From an uncultured Bacilli bacterium (lineage in GTDB: Bacteria; Bacillota_I; Bacilli_A; RF39; UBA660), in assembly GCA_934162125.1 (NCBI GenBank), contig CAKPHU010000001.1, positions 62,001 through 126,000 of the forward strand: 64,000 nucleotides of DNA, written 5' to 3'. The notes below the pieces were generated by a model, which did not search any database, was not told the origin of the DNA, and worked only from the letters and a program-made list of their open reading frames with translations. A program made the position numbers and the translations under genes. The stretch's first letter is position 1. Each line of letters opens with the position of its first letter. Of this stretch, positions 24,801 to 33,283 are shown piece after piece.

Positions 24801-24877
24801 TGGTGGACCCTATAGGACTCGAACCTATGACCGCCCGGTTATGAGCCGGATGCTCTAACCAACTGAGCTAAGGGTCC
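24801..24877 (-). tRNA. tRNA with CAT anticodon, probably tRNA-Ile2
   Basis: A 77-base tRNA with encoded CCA; acceptor GGACCC pairs with GGGTCC. The anticodon stem-loop CCGGCTCATAACCGG and the GGACC acceptor resemble the lysidine-modified Ile2 tRNAs of Bacillus and mycoplasmas more than elongator tRNA-Met, whose loop usually reads TTCATAC. The CAT anticodon is certain. The amino acid depends on modification by TilS. Confidence 0.85.
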
Positions 24878-24930
24878 GTTGCTATTTAATAATAGCACAT
24901 ATTCTTTATGGTTGCAAGAGAAAAAAATAA

Positions 24931-24957
24931 AAAAATAGGTTTTCTTAACCTATTTTT
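24931..24957 (-). terminator. Terminator at end of the 139-residue protein gene
   Basis: AAAAATAGGTT at 24931-24941 pairs with AACCTATTTTT at 24947-24957. The stop codon lies in the right arm, and a T-rich tract follows on the minus strand. Confidence 0.82.
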
Positions 24958-25369
24958 CTAACATATTTAATAAATTAATTTTAAACATATCCTTTTCTGG
25001 ATTTGTCTTCGAAATCATAACACCTTTGTAGGTAGATAGTTCAGCTCTATGTCCTTCATCTAAAATACCTTCTGGTGTGATATTAGTTAAAAGAATAATA
25101 CCCTTTTCAGTATAAACTGTATAGTGTAACATTATTTCTCCATGAACTTTAGCAAATAAATCATCTGTAGGTAATTTTAATTCATAACTAACAGTTTTAT
25201 CTTTATCGTTATGATTTACCTCTTTACCTAAGAAGTTTCCTTTACGTAATTCTGGATAATAACTAAATGTTAATTTTTTGAAAGCTAACATATTATACTT
25301 TCTAACAGATCTTTCTTTTTTTCTAAAATCATTCTCATCTAAATATTCGAAGATATATGTATTGTTCAT
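24950..25369 (-). CDS. Conserved-looking cytoplasmic protein of unknown function
   Basis: A 139-residue single-domain protein, not recognised. It begins MNNTYIFEYLDENDFRKKER and contains a central beta-rich segment (VSYELKLPTDDLFAKVHG). Charged residues and secondary structure suggest a compact soluble fold. It has its own near-perfect promoter (TTGACA, 17 bases, TATAAT), a 5'-end hairpin and a GGTGGGGGG ribosome site, and its own terminator. Such signals imply a highly transcribed single-gene unit. Its lack of a known domain with strong expression signals makes it a useful target. Confidence 0.6.
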   Translation of the reverse strand: MNNTYIFEYLDENDFRKKERSVRKYNMLAFKKLTFSYYPELRKGNFLGKEVNHNDKDKTVSYELKLPTDDLFAKVHGEIMLHYTVYTEKGIILLTNITPEGILDEGHRAELSTYKGVMISKTNPEKDMFKINLLNMLEK

Positions 25370-25390
25370 ATATATTCAACCCCCCACCGT

Positions 25391-25415
25391 TTTGAAGGTC
25401 CCCTTTACCTTCAAA
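25391..25415 (-). promoter_or_regulatory. 5'-end stem-loop before the 139-residue protein gene
   Basis: TTTGAAGGT and ACCTTCAAA form a perfect nine-pair stem with a seven-base loop. It begins within about ten bases of the expected transcription start and ends next to the ribosome site. It may stabilise the message or limit ribosome access. Confidence 0.6.
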
Positions 25416-25423
25416 GTACACAT

Positions 25424-25452
25424 ATTATAACATATAACAGCATTTTTGTCAA
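25424..25452 (-). promoter_or_regulatory. Near-perfect SigA promoter
   Basis: TTGACA at 25447-25452 and TATAAT at 25424-25429 on the minus strand are separated by exactly 17 bases. This is the most consensus-like promoter I see in the window. Confidence 0.92.
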
Positions 25453-25463
25453 CAATAACAACA

Positions 25464-25490
25464 AAAAAAGCCTTTTGCAAGGCCTTTTAT
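25464..25490 (-). terminator. Terminator after the lipobox-containing envelope protein gene
   Basis: AAAGCCTT faces AAGGC with flanking A/T pairs around a TTGC loop, followed by seven T on the minus strand. It ends the operon that starts near 28883. Confidence 0.7.
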
Positions 25491-27271
25491 TACATTTTGT
25501 GTGTATATACTTTTGCAGTTTCAGCTTCTTTTGATGTAGCCATCATTTCTACTATCATATCTGCTAATTCTTCATTAGAAATTTCTTTAGTGGCATAAGC
25601 TTCTTCACCATCGTAAACTGATTGTTCTGGACTTTCAATGTAGTCATAGCTTGCTGAGTAGCTTCTGGCATCAAATTCAGCACCAGTTTCGTTAGGATCT
25701 GGTAATGGATCTGATGGATCACTTGCTCCGATTGGATCAGTAGTTATATCTGTAACTGAATCATCAAGGTTACCGTTACCATCACTATGATTATCATCGA
25801 ATTTAGTTCCATGTCCAAGGTCACCTTCATTAACAGTTCCGCCGTTATTAATTTTATCATTGGCGTCATCTATTTTATCTTGAAGATCCTTTTCATCATT
25901 TTTAACTTTTTCTTCGTTTTCAGCAGTTTTCTTATCTGCTTCATCTTGTAATCTCTTAGCCTCTTCTTCTGCTTTCTTTTCAGCTTCAGCTTTAGCTTTA
26001 TCATTTTCATCTTTGAAGGCTTTATCAACAGCTTCTTCTGCATCTTTTACTTTTTCTTCGCCAGCTCTTCTGATTGCTTCTTCACGACTTTCAACTTCTT
26101 CTCTTGTAACAACTGTATAAGTACTAGTTGAAATAACCCAGTAACCGCCAGCTTTCTTTAAGCCGTCTTTTATTTTTTCAAAGAATTCATCTAATAAAGT
26201 TAATTCACGATGAGCATCATCAATTACGTAAGTACCATTTAATATTAAAACACTTTCTAGTTCTTTCTTTAATGCTTCATAATCAGCGTATTCACTCTTT
26301 TTACCAGCTGTTGCTGCTAGTAAAGCAACGTTATTATATCTACTTTCAGCTAAGTTACAAATTCCTAACTCATTTATTAAAGCTATTTCTTCATCATTTA
26401 AAGTGTAGTCAATATCTAAGTTTTGGAACATAATTTCAGCAGCACTTAACATTGGTAAAATTGAGTAATAATAATCTTTTAAACCATTACGTGGATCTGC
26501 ATGAGCAATACCTACGTTACTTCCTCTTGATTCCATAGAAATTGGGAAGTCTGCACGTACTTGTGCAAAGAAATTCTTAACATAATTTAATTGTGTTTCA
26601 CCTGTTGACTCTTTAGCTGCTAAGAATAAATCATGATATTTATTGTAGTAATCTTTAGCTTCTTGAGTTTGTAATAACATATCTAATTTAACAGGAACAC
26701 TACTATTTTCTAGAACGTGTGCACCCATTAATATTAAGAATCCAGTTTTGTAATCAGTTAGCATTTGATAACTATCTAAGTCAGCACCGTTATAGATTTG
26801 AATTATATCTTGATTTGAAAAATCATTATATAAAGTTGTTAGAGCTATAACTTCATCCCAAGATAGGGCTGCTCTGATATCTTTATCTGGTTCAATATGA
26901 TCATCTGCAAATGTAGTATTGAAATATACTAAGAAATCTTTTACTGATCCAAGTGTAGCTTTTTGAACTTCACTTTGTGATTTGTTTAACATATTATCAA
27001 AATTAGATAATTGAGTTTCAACAATTGCATAATTATCATTTGTATCTTCTGCTTGTGTTTTACCTGCACAACCAGCTAGAGAAAATGTCATTGTTCCAGC
27101 TAAGACTAAGGCAGCGCAACGTCTACCAAAGTCTGAGCTTTTTACTTTATTAATTACTGTATTGAAGCCAGCTTTTATTTTGCCAAATAAACTAGTTGGA
27201 GCTTCATAAACTTTTAAATTTTTAATTTTTAAATCTTCGAATTCATCTAATAATTCATTTATTTCGTTCAT
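25490..27271 (-). CDS. Large envelope protein with internal lipobox-like segment
   Basis: A 593-residue protein, not recognised. About 48 cytoplasm-like residues precede a hydrophobic stretch, RRCAALVLAGTMTFSLAGCA near residues 50-69, which ends in a lipobox-like LAGC. It could be an unusually long lipoprotein signal or a type II anchor. A helical domain of about 300 residues follows. Residues about 385-470 are a Lys/Glu/Ala coiled coil, then an Asp/Gly/Pro-rich acidic stretch and a short helical tail. It is co-transcribed after the repeat-bearing protein at 27291, 19 bases apart. A structural envelope role is inferred. Confidence 0.6.
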   Translation of the reverse strand: MNEINELLDEFEDLKIKNLKVYEAPTSLFGKIKAGFNTVINKVKSSDFGRRCAALVLAGTMTFSLAGCAGKTQAEDTNDNYAIVETQLSNFDNMLNKSQSEVQKATLGSVKDFLVYFNTTFADDHIEPDKDIRAALSWDEVIALTTLYNDFSNQDIIQIYNGADLDSYQMLTDYKTGFLILMGAHVLENSSVPVKLDMLLQTQEAKDYYNKYHDLFLAAKESTGETQLNYVKNFFAQVRADFPISMESRGSNVGIAHADPRNGLKDYYYSILPMLSAAEIMFQNLDIDYTLNDEEIALINELGICNLAESRYNNVALLAATAGKKSEYADYEALKKELESVLILNGTYVIDDAHRELTLLDEFFEKIKDGLKKAGGYWVISTSTYTVVTREEVESREEAIRRAGEEKVKDAEEAVDKAFKDENDKAKAEAEKKAEEEAKRLQDEADKKTAENEEKVKNDEKDLQDKIDDANDKINNGGTVNEGDLGHGTKFDDNHSDGNGNLDDSVTDITTDPIGASDPSDPLPDPNETGAEFDARSYSASYDYIESPEQSVYDGEEAYATKEISNEELADMIVEMMATSKEAETAKVYTHKM

Positions 27272-27290
27272 TTTTTATTCCCCCTATTTA

Positions 27291-28883
27291 TTATTTAGTA
27301 ACTTCTTTCTTGTTTCCTGTATAATACCATCCATCATTTAATAGACTTGTATCATTGTATTTACTCCAAGTTTTCTTTGTTTCACCTTGACTAGTAATTG
27401 TTCTTGTCTTAGTACTTGCATAACATACAGTACCATATAATGGTTCAGTTCTTGTAGCTACATCAGATACAGTTATTGTTGAGAATACTGGTATTTGTTT
27501 TGTAACTATTTCACCACAAGTAGCTTCTACTGTAGTAGATGTTGTACTAGATACTTCACTCATGCTACCATCATATTGATACTCATCATAATAGAAGTCT
27601 GGTAATGTTTGACACGTATCTGAACAGTATCCAAAGTCAGCACCTCTAAATACGTATGTATGTCCTGCAGTTGATACTGGTGGATTGGCATATACTCCTG
27701 TTCCAACCAATGACCATCCAGCCATTGATGAACCGCCAACGTAACTTGCTGTTGATACAGCGTATGTTGTTTTATTAATGATTACGTAGTTATAATTAGC
27801 ACATGATTTTTGTTCATATGTTGCAGTTTGAACTTGTACTTTACGAGTCTTAACATATTCTTTTTCATATGTACCAATTTTTTCTTTACGATTTAATCTT
27901 TGTAATTTCTTTAGACATGTGATGTCTTTATCACTACAATTTATTTCTTTGGTGTCGCAACTTACTTTACCCCAGCTAGACCATTTAGTCCATTCTGAGA
28001 AAGTAGCACCAGTTGTTTTAGCATATTCATAGATGTATTCTTTTTCTGGTTCTTTACAACTCTTTTCGTAATCTTCTTTACTTACAACATTACCATTTTT
28101 ATCGTAATATTTACCATCAACTATTTCACAATAGTATTTTACTTCTGGTGGTTTAGTTGTACATTCGTTTTCATATGTTTCTTTGTCAACAACGTTACCA
28201 GTTTTACCATAGTATGTACCATTTACTATTTCACAATAACGTTTAGTAACACATTCGTTTTCATAAGTTGTTTTATCTACGACGTTTCCATTCTTACCAT
28301 AGTATTTACCATTTACTATTTTACAATAGTGTTTTTCTACTACTGGTGTTGTTGGAGTCTTATCACCTTTGATAATTACATCTGTTTGTTTTTTCTCACA
28401 AATGTAAGAATCACAATAGTTATAGCATCCTAAGTGAACTAAGATATAATCTTCTTTTTCACTATCTTTGATGTTTACTTTTAAGATGTATTCATCTTCT
28501 GTTTTTGTTATTTTTACATAACTCTTTTCAACATCAACAGCTTTATTGTTTTTATCAACTAATGGAGTAATTATTTTTAAGCCAATCATATCAGATAAAG
28601 TCATTGTTTTAGAATCGCCAACGTTTTGTGGTAATCTTTCATCAGTGTAGTATGATATAGCAGCTTGTTTCATTTTTTCAAGGTTGTCAGCAAAAATCTG
28701 TGATGTTAAAGCATCTAATTGTTCAGTATATTTACTGTCCCAATTAATATTTTTATTTATAGCAGGTACTATAAATTTTGGTAATAACCATACTAATAAA
28801 AAGACAAAGATAATTATTAGTATTAGTTTAATTAGAAAATTTCTAATTGGAAATCCTCTGTTTTCATAATCTTCTGTATTCAT
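27291..28883 (-). CDS. Membrane-anchored surface protein with three Cys repeats
   Basis: A 530-residue protein with one N-terminal membrane segment (residues 15-38), a helical prepilin-subunit-like region, then three tandem repeats of about 30 residues centred on YCEIVNGxYYGKxGNVV and ending in YENEC (residues about 185-280). A Cys-rich, Thr/Ser-rich C-terminal domain follows, with at least nine Cys. The paired Cys in each repeat suggest disulfides outside the cell. I recognise only the general type, seen in gut Bacillota and mollicute relatives. First gene of a two-gene operon with its own promoter. Confidence 0.65.
   Translation of the reverse strand: MNTEDYENRGFPIRNFLIKLILIIIFVFLLVWLLPKFIVPAINKNINWDSKYTEQLDALTSQIFADNLEKMKQAAISYYTDERLPQNVGDSKTMTLSDMIGLKIITPLVDKNNKAVDVEKSYVKITKTEDEYILKVNIKDSEKEDYILVHLGCYNYCDSYICEKKQTDVIIKGDKTPTTPVVEKHYCKIVNGKYYGKNGNVVDKTTYENECVTKRYCEIVNGTYYGKTGNVVDKETYENECTTKPPEVKYYCEIVDGKYYDKNGNVVSKEDYEKSCKEPEKEYIYEYAKTTGATFSEWTKWSSWGKVSCDTKEINCSDKDITCLKKLQRLNRKEKIGTYEKEYVKTRKVQVQTATYEQKSCANYNYVIINKTTYAVSTASYVGGSSMAGWSLVGTGVYANPPVSTAGHTYVFRGADFGYCSDTCQTLPDFYYDEYQYDGSMSEVSSTTSTTVEATCGEIVTKQIPVFSTITVSDVATRTEPLYGTVCYASTKTRTITSQGETKKTWSKYNDTSLLNDGWYYTGNKKEVTK
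28064..28334 (-). repeat. Coding repeats of the Cys-repeat surface protein
   Basis: Three in-frame repeats of roughly 90 bases encode YC(K/E)IV(N/D)GKYY-type units ending in a Cys. They are diverged at synonymous positions, so they are old rather than recent expansions. Boundaries are approximate. Confidence 0.7.
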
Positions 28884-28912
28884 ATTACTTCTCCCCCCTC
28901 ATGGTGCTTTAT

Positions 28913-28941
28913 ATGATATCACAAAACCACCATTTTGTCAA
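28913..28941 (-). promoter_or_regulatory. Promoter of the two-gene envelope operon
   Basis: TTGACA (28936-28941) and TATCAT (28913-28918) on the minus strand are 17 bases apart, upstream of a GAGGGGGG ribosome site and ATG at 28883. Confidence 0.8.
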
Positions 28942-29005
28942 TAAATACTTATAGGTACGACCTAATTATAGCATATGTTTTTAATTTTACAATTAGACAA
29001 AGAAA

Positions 29006-29030
29006 AAATATTGCCAAAAAAGCAATATTT
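29006..29030 (-). terminator. Terminator after Smr-domain gene
   Basis: AAATATTGC at 29006-29014 pairs with GCAATATTT at 29022-29030. A T-run follows on the minus strand. Confidence 0.85.
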
Positions 29031-29289
29031 ATGAATTATTCTTTAATTCTACTATAGTTGTACCACTGTTGAAGTTATCCAACTTATATGTTTCAACATA
29101 TTTATTGTTCTTCAAAGTCTCCATAGTTGTCTTACGGATGATTCCTGTTCCAATACCATGAACAATAATTACTTTTCTATTCTTTAGCTTGTAATTATCT
29201 AAAATGAAATCATTGATTAAAATTCTAGCATAATCACGATCTAGTCCATGGAGATCTAGTGATGGTAAATTACTATATAATGTCATCAT
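29029..29289 (-). CDS. Stand-alone Smr domain protein
   Basis: An 86-residue protein equal to one Smr (MutS2 C-terminal) domain. SLDLHGLDRDYARILI near residue 9 carries the LDLHG motif and VIIVHGIGTGIIRKTT the HGxGxG motif. Smr domains cut DNA or RNA in MutS2, and several small bacterial versions are uncharacterised nucleases. It overlaps the end of the sugar kinase gene by 17 bases, indicating coupled translation. The link to kinase function is not obvious. It may act on collided-ribosome mRNA as other Smr proteins do, but that is inference. Confidence 0.85.
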   Translation of the reverse strand: MMTLYSNLPSLDLHGLDRDYARILINDFILDNYKLKNRKVIIVHGIGTGIIRKTTMETLKNNKYVETYKLDNFNSGTTIVELKNNS

Positions 29290-30172
29290 ATTCTAATACT
29301 TCCTCTAACGTAGGAATAGAAAATCTTGCTCCAACTCTTGTTACAGATATAGCTCCAGCAATTGAGGCATAATGAATGGCATCTTCTAATTTATAGCCAT
29401 TTGCAATGAAATAAGCAAAGGCCCCGTGGAAAATATCGCCAGCACCAGTTGAATCAACAGCTTTTACTTTGACGCTAGGGATTTTTTTGTACTCATCATC
29501 AATTTTAGTAAAACTACCAGATGATTCTAAAGTAATAATGATATTAGTTTTAAAATAAACTCTTAATTGTTCATAACATTCTTTAAGTATTTCCATATCA
29601 TTATAATCTAATTTTATATCAGTAAAGTTTTCAGCAAACTCGTGAGAACATACCAAATAAGTAACTTTCTTACCAATAGCTAGATTTTCTAATGTTAAGT
29701 GACTGACATCAAAAACACTTATAGCTGTTGGATTATTATTTAATAATTCTAAGGTTGTTAAAGGGTGCTCTCCATCTAACATTATAAGATCTGCTTTTAG
29801 AGAATCTGTTGGAACATCTAACCTTTCAATTGGCTTATCTTTAGAAGTTATGATAGTTCTTGTTCCATTAGAAGTGTTAGCAAGGATGTAACTGCTGGAA
29901 GTTAAATGTTCTGGTACTTGCTTTAAATATGTAGTATCAGCACCAGCATTTTTAAATTCTTTTACTATACAATCACCATAATAATCTGTACCAATGGCTG
30001 AAATCATTGTTGTATCTAATCCCCATTTAGCTAATAAATATGTTGCATTGGCAGCTGAGCCACCGCCACACTCTATATGTTTTGTAATACGATATTTATT
30101 ATTTTCTACAGGATATTCTGTAACTGGTAATGTTGTATCAAATGTAGAATGACCTATTCCTATCACTTTCAT
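29273..30172 (-). CDS. PfkB-family carbohydrate kinase
   Basis: A 299-residue ribokinase-like enzyme. The N-terminal glycine-rich signature GGGSAANATYLLAKWGLD is near residue 37 and the C-terminal AVDSTGAGDIFHGAF, with the catalytic Asp, near 238. It transfers phosphate from ATP to a sugar or nucleoside. The substrate is not deducible, and no transporter or isomerase lies nearby. The length is normal for the family. ATG follows an AGAGGGTG site. Its gene end overlaps the Smr gene start. Confidence 0.9.
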   Translation of the reverse strand: MKVIGIGHSTFDTTLPVTEYPVENNKYRITKHIECGGGSAANATYLLAKWGLDTTMISAIGTDYYGDCIVKEFKNAGADTTYLKQVPEHLTSSSYILANTSNGTRTIITSKDKPIERLDVPTDSLKADLIMLDGEHPLTTLELLNNNPTAISVFDVSHLTLENLAIGKKVTYLVCSHEFAENFTDIKLDYNDMEILKECYEQLRVYFKTNIIITLESSGSFTKIDDEYKKIPSVKVKAVDSTGAGDIFHGAFAYFIANGYKLEDAIHYASIAGAISVTRVGARFSIPTLEEVLEYDDII

Positions 30173-30249
30173 TTTTACACCCTCTTATTCTTATTTTATT
30201 ATAGCAAAGTTTTTTTTAACTGAAAAGTAGGAGTTAATAATTTTAATAT

Positions 30250-30429
30250 TTATTTTTTAAGACGGACGATATTAAATAAATTTGATAGTATGATGCATAC
30301 TACGCAAGCAATTAAGTAGACATTATTAGTTGGTTTTAGGATTGTGTTTACTATTAAGAATATAATAGCTGCTACTGTAAAACTGATACTTGCTATTAGT
30401 AGTAGTTTTTCTTGTAATTCTTTTTTCAT
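30250..30429 (-). CDS. Small membrane protein, 59 residues
   Basis: ATG at 30427-30429 follows GAAGGAG. The protein has two hydrophobic helices, about residues 8-27 (LLLIASISFTVAAIIFLIV) and 36-52, with a basic end (NIVRLKK). It starts 12 bases after the DUF6179 gene stop, so it is probably the third gene of the DUF6323-DUF6179 transcript. Not recognised; a two-helix membrane hairpin is all that can be said. Confidence 0.6.
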   Translation of the reverse strand: MKKELQEKLLLIASISFTVAAIIFLIVNTILKPTNNVYLIACVVCIILSNLFNIVRLKK

Positions 30430-30441
30430 AACTTACTCCTT

Positions 30442-31746
30442 CTATTCGATAATAATTTGATGATAACTCTTATTAATTATTTCTTGTTCTTTAAGACTCC
30501 TTGTATAAATGTAGTTATTTAGGCATTTAAGAATATATGAGTCTTCATCATAATCATTATACCATTTTTTTAGGGACATTATCTCTATTATTTCTAGAGT
30601 TGCAAATATTTTATTTAAGTCTTTTTCTTCTAAATCTAAATCAGTTAGTATTTTAAGTAAGTCATAAAAAGAAGTTACTTTTTCTTGGATTTGTTCTACT
30701 AAGGAATCTTTATTTTGCTCTATTTCATTTAAAAGATTTGTGTAGTCAGACTCTGACATAGCTGCTGCAGAATGATATGAAATGTTAGTATTATTTTGTT
30801 CTAATAAGCTTTTAAGAGAAGATGTTTCAAAATGTTTTGTAAGTTTTTTTGTGATATTTGAAAAGCATTTATCTAAATAGTTAGTGATACTTTGCTCTAA
30901 CTTTAGGAATTCTTTTGTTTCTTTATAGGACATGGCTAGTTTTGAAATAAAGTCTTCTTTGGTAATAGTTTCAGGTAGTAGTTCTAGAGGCTCTTGGATA
31001 GTTTCAATATTTAAGGAAAAGATATCTTTATTAAAATAAGCAAGAAGTAACGCTACTGTAAAAACTATTTCAAATATATTTATAGGTAGTTCTTCATAAT
31101 TGTCATACAGTTTTTTTAAAAGAATTTCTATTTTAGATGAGGAAAAGTGGTTTAAAAATAGATTTTCGTAATTTAAATATTTGAGATAGACATTAATAAA
31201 ATCTATGCCAGATAAATTATTAAGTACTAAATATGGTCTGTAGTCTGCTGTTATTATGATATTTTCAGCATCATAGATATAATTATAGTTTTGAAAGAAA
31301 GCTGGTATAGCATCTTTTAAAGTAGAGTTGTAAAAGTAATTTTTAGTCTCTATTAAATTAGAAAGAAAAATTACTTTGTAGAACATCTTGGCCTTAGCAA
31401 GTGACTTTTCTATTTCTGTTACTGCGGATTTATAGATCGTTTTTATATCTGTTGTGAGTAGAAGATTAGTATTTTCTTCTAGAGATTTATTTTTTAAGTA
31501 AGAATTTAGAATATAAAGATTTGATCTATTAATGTTTCTTGCAATATCTATGGATATTGAACTATTTAGGCCACCTGTATATTTATCAATGGATGTTGCT
31601 AAGAGAAGAATTAGATCGTTAATTATGTTTTTATAAGTATTTTCTGTAATTAGATCTTGCGATAAAAGATACATAAGAAGACTCTCTAGGCAAGTAGATG
31701 TTGGGAAAGATGTTTCCTCCTTTTTTAACATAAATAAATTATTCAT
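30442..31746 (-). CDS. DUF6179-like protein
   Basis: A 434-residue soluble helical protein from ATG 31744-31746, within the DUF6323 gene end (ATGAATAA overlap). It resembles the DUF6179 proteins of Clostridia: an N-terminal STCLESLLMYLLSQD segment, SISIDIARNINRSNLYIL near residue 65 and a C-terminal coiled region ending in LEIIEIMSLKKWYNDYDED. No catalytic motif is visible. The overlapping partner gene resembles DUF6323, the usual neighbour of this family as I know it, which supports both calls. Function unknown. Confidence 0.6.
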   Translation of the reverse strand: MNNLFMLKKEETSFPTSTCLESLLMYLLSQDLITENTYKNIINDLILLLATSIDKYTGGLNSSISIDIARNINRSNLYILNSYLKNKSLEENTNLLLTTDIKTIYKSAVTEIEKSLAKAKMFYKVIFLSNLIETKNYFYNSTLKDAIPAFFQNYNYIYDAENIIITADYRPYLVLNNLSGIDFINVYLKYLNYENLFLNHFSSSKIEILLKKLYDNYEELPINIFEIVFTVALLLAYFNKDIFSLNIETIQEPLELLPETITKEDFISKLAMSYKETKEFLKLEQSITNYLDKCFSNITKKLTKHFETSSLKSLLEQNNTNISYHSAAAMSESDYTNLLNEIEQNKDSLVEQIQEKVTSFYDLLKILTDLDLEEKDLNKIFATLEIIEIMSLKKWYNDYDEDSYILKCLNNYIYTRSLKEQEIINKSYHQIIIE

Positions 31747-32194
31747 AATCTCTTTTCCTTTCAAGTGCTTCTTTTAGATTAGATAAAGATAAGGTTTCTA
31801 GTAAAGTTAGGTCTCCTCCACAATTATTATTAAACTCATCTTGAAGATAGATTATAATTTCTTCAGCTGTTAATTTGTAATTTAACTCATTTTGATATAA
31901 GTAGAAAATTCTTGTAAGGTCTAAGATGGTTTCTAAATAATTTGTTTGATCAATATAAGGGGAATCGTAAAATTCATAGATTATTCTTTCTAAAATATTG
32001 TTTTTTACTTCTACTCTACCCAATTCTTTTAAAGAAATGTTTTTAGTTTCAATAATTTGGACAATATCTTTTTCTTGAAGATAGAGATTTCTTTTAGAAG
32101 TCATTTCATTTAGTGCTAGAATATTTTTTAAGATTGTATTGTCATTATAAGTTACTAAGTCGTTTATATTATTTAATACTATTTTGTTGGTCAT
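31739..32194 (-). CDS. DUF6323-like protein
   Basis: A 151-residue soluble helical protein. The C-terminal half (FYDSPYIDQTNYLETILDL to NNNCGGDLTLL) resembles DUF6323 of sporulating Clostridia. No membrane segment or catalytic motif is present. It is the first gene of a three-gene unit with the DUF6179-like gene and a small membrane protein; a GAAGGAGG site precedes ATG. Its function is unknown. The tight coupling suggests the two DUF proteins form a complex. Confidence 0.6.
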   Translation of the reverse strand: MTNKIVLNNINDLVTYNDNTILKNILALNEMTSKRNLYLQEKDIVQIIETKNISLKELGRVEVKNNILERIIYEFYDSPYIDQTNYLETILDLTRIFYLYQNELNYKLTAEEIIIYLQDEFNNNCGGDLTLLETLSLSNLKEALERKRDYE

Positions 32195-32318
32195 AAATCC
32201 TCCTTCTAATGTTTATTACACTATTTCGTGAGAAGTTTCAAGACTTGAAAATTTTAGCATTTTGTGGTAATATATGAGCATAATTTTTAAGAAAGTATCA
32301 TAATTTTGGGCAAAAAGA

Positions 32319-32341
32319 AAAGGTAAAATGAATTTACCTTT
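32319..32341 (-). terminator. Terminator after SDR gene
   Basis: AAAGGTAAA at 32319-32327 pairs with TTTACCTTT at 32333-32341, followed by T-rich sequence on the minus strand. Confidence 0.8.
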
Positions 32342-32346
32342 TTTTC

Positions 32347-33231
32347 TTATGCATTTGATTCAGCAGATATTTCTTCAATTGTTTTGTCTTGAGCTTGTAG
32401 AAGTGCTCCACTAGTCCAAGTTGAAGTAAGTCCAAAATCAATATAGATTAATTGTCCAGACATGTAAGAACAAATGTTACTACCAACAACAACCATTGGA
32501 TAACCCATTTCTTTTGGTTCTGCTGGATAACCATTCCAACTCTTTAAGAAGATATTAGAAATAATAGCTTCTCCCTCTTCTGAATTTCCAGTTGGACTTG
32601 TTGACTTATTAAAGTCAGGAGTTAGACCAGTAGTTGTATCACCTGGATTAATCGCATTAAGACGTATTCTTTTATTGATAAACTCTTTTGACATACATTT
32701 GTAAGTTACATATGATTCTAGACATTGTTTAGAAAATACATAAGCATTGTTTGTTAACTCTGGATTTTCTTTATACCATTTCATAGCTTCTTCCCATGTA
32801 GGAATATTTATTAATTCAATAGCTTTGTTGTAAACTTGTTGCCAGCCAAAACCTCCTACTGATGAGATAAATGTAACTGAACCATGTTCACTGATACGAT
32901 CAAGTAATTTTTCAGTCATATATTTTTGACTATAGAAATTTACTTTTTGAACTAATAGTTCTTTACCTGGGAATTGAGCAATTCCGTGACATAAGAATAA
33001 GGCATCAATTTTAGTAGGAAGATCACTAATAACTTTATCAATTACTTCCTTATCACTTAAATCAGCTTGATATGCTTTTTCTACTGGTAATTCAATAGGA
33101 TTAATATCAATAGCGTAAACTTTTGCTCCTAATTCAATTAATAATTCTGTAGCTGATTTACTCATACCAGATGCAGAACCAGTTATAACAACTGTTTTTC
33201 CTTCATAACCAGATATTTTTTTTAAATCCAT
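32347..33231 (-). CDS. Short-chain dehydrogenase (coniferyl alcohol/hydroxysteroid dehydrogenase type)
   Basis: A 294-residue SDR. TGSASGMSKSATELL is the NAD(P) Gly-rich loop near residue 17, SSVGGFG the catalytic Ser region and YVFSK the Tyr-xxx-Lys pair near 173. The layout, with AINPGDTTTGL and a late LIYIDFGLTSTW segment, resembles coniferyl-alcohol and 3-alpha-hydroxysteroid dehydrogenases. It oxidises or reduces an alcohol; a bile-acid or aromatic substrate is only a possibility. It is a single gene with a terminator. Confidence 0.85.
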   Translation of the reverse strand: MDLKKISGYEGKTVVITGSASGMSKSATELLIELGAKVYAIDINPIELPVEKAYQADLSDKEVIDKVISDLPTKIDALFLCHGIAQFPGKELLVQKVNFYSQKYMTEKLLDRISEHGSVTFISSVGGFGWQQVYNKAIELINIPTWEEAMKWYKENPELTNNAYVFSKQCLESYVTYKCMSKEFINKRIRLNAINPGDTTTGLTPDFNKSTSPTGNSEEGEAIISNIFLKSWNGYPAEPKEMGYPMVVVGSNICSYMSGQLIYIDFGLTSTWTSGALLQAQDKTIEEISAESNA

Positions 33232-33283
33232 AATTTTCTACATTTCTCTTTTTATATTTTATAAATACTAATTTAAAAGTACT

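Noticed and set aside
24801..24877. Elongator tRNA-Met
   Set aside because: The acceptor and anticodon stem resemble tRNA-Ile2 (CAT) of Bacillus and mycoplasmas more closely; kept as probable Ile2.
30442..32194. Phage structural genes
   Set aside because: The two proteins resemble DUF6179/DUF6323 of chromosomes and no phage genes flank them.
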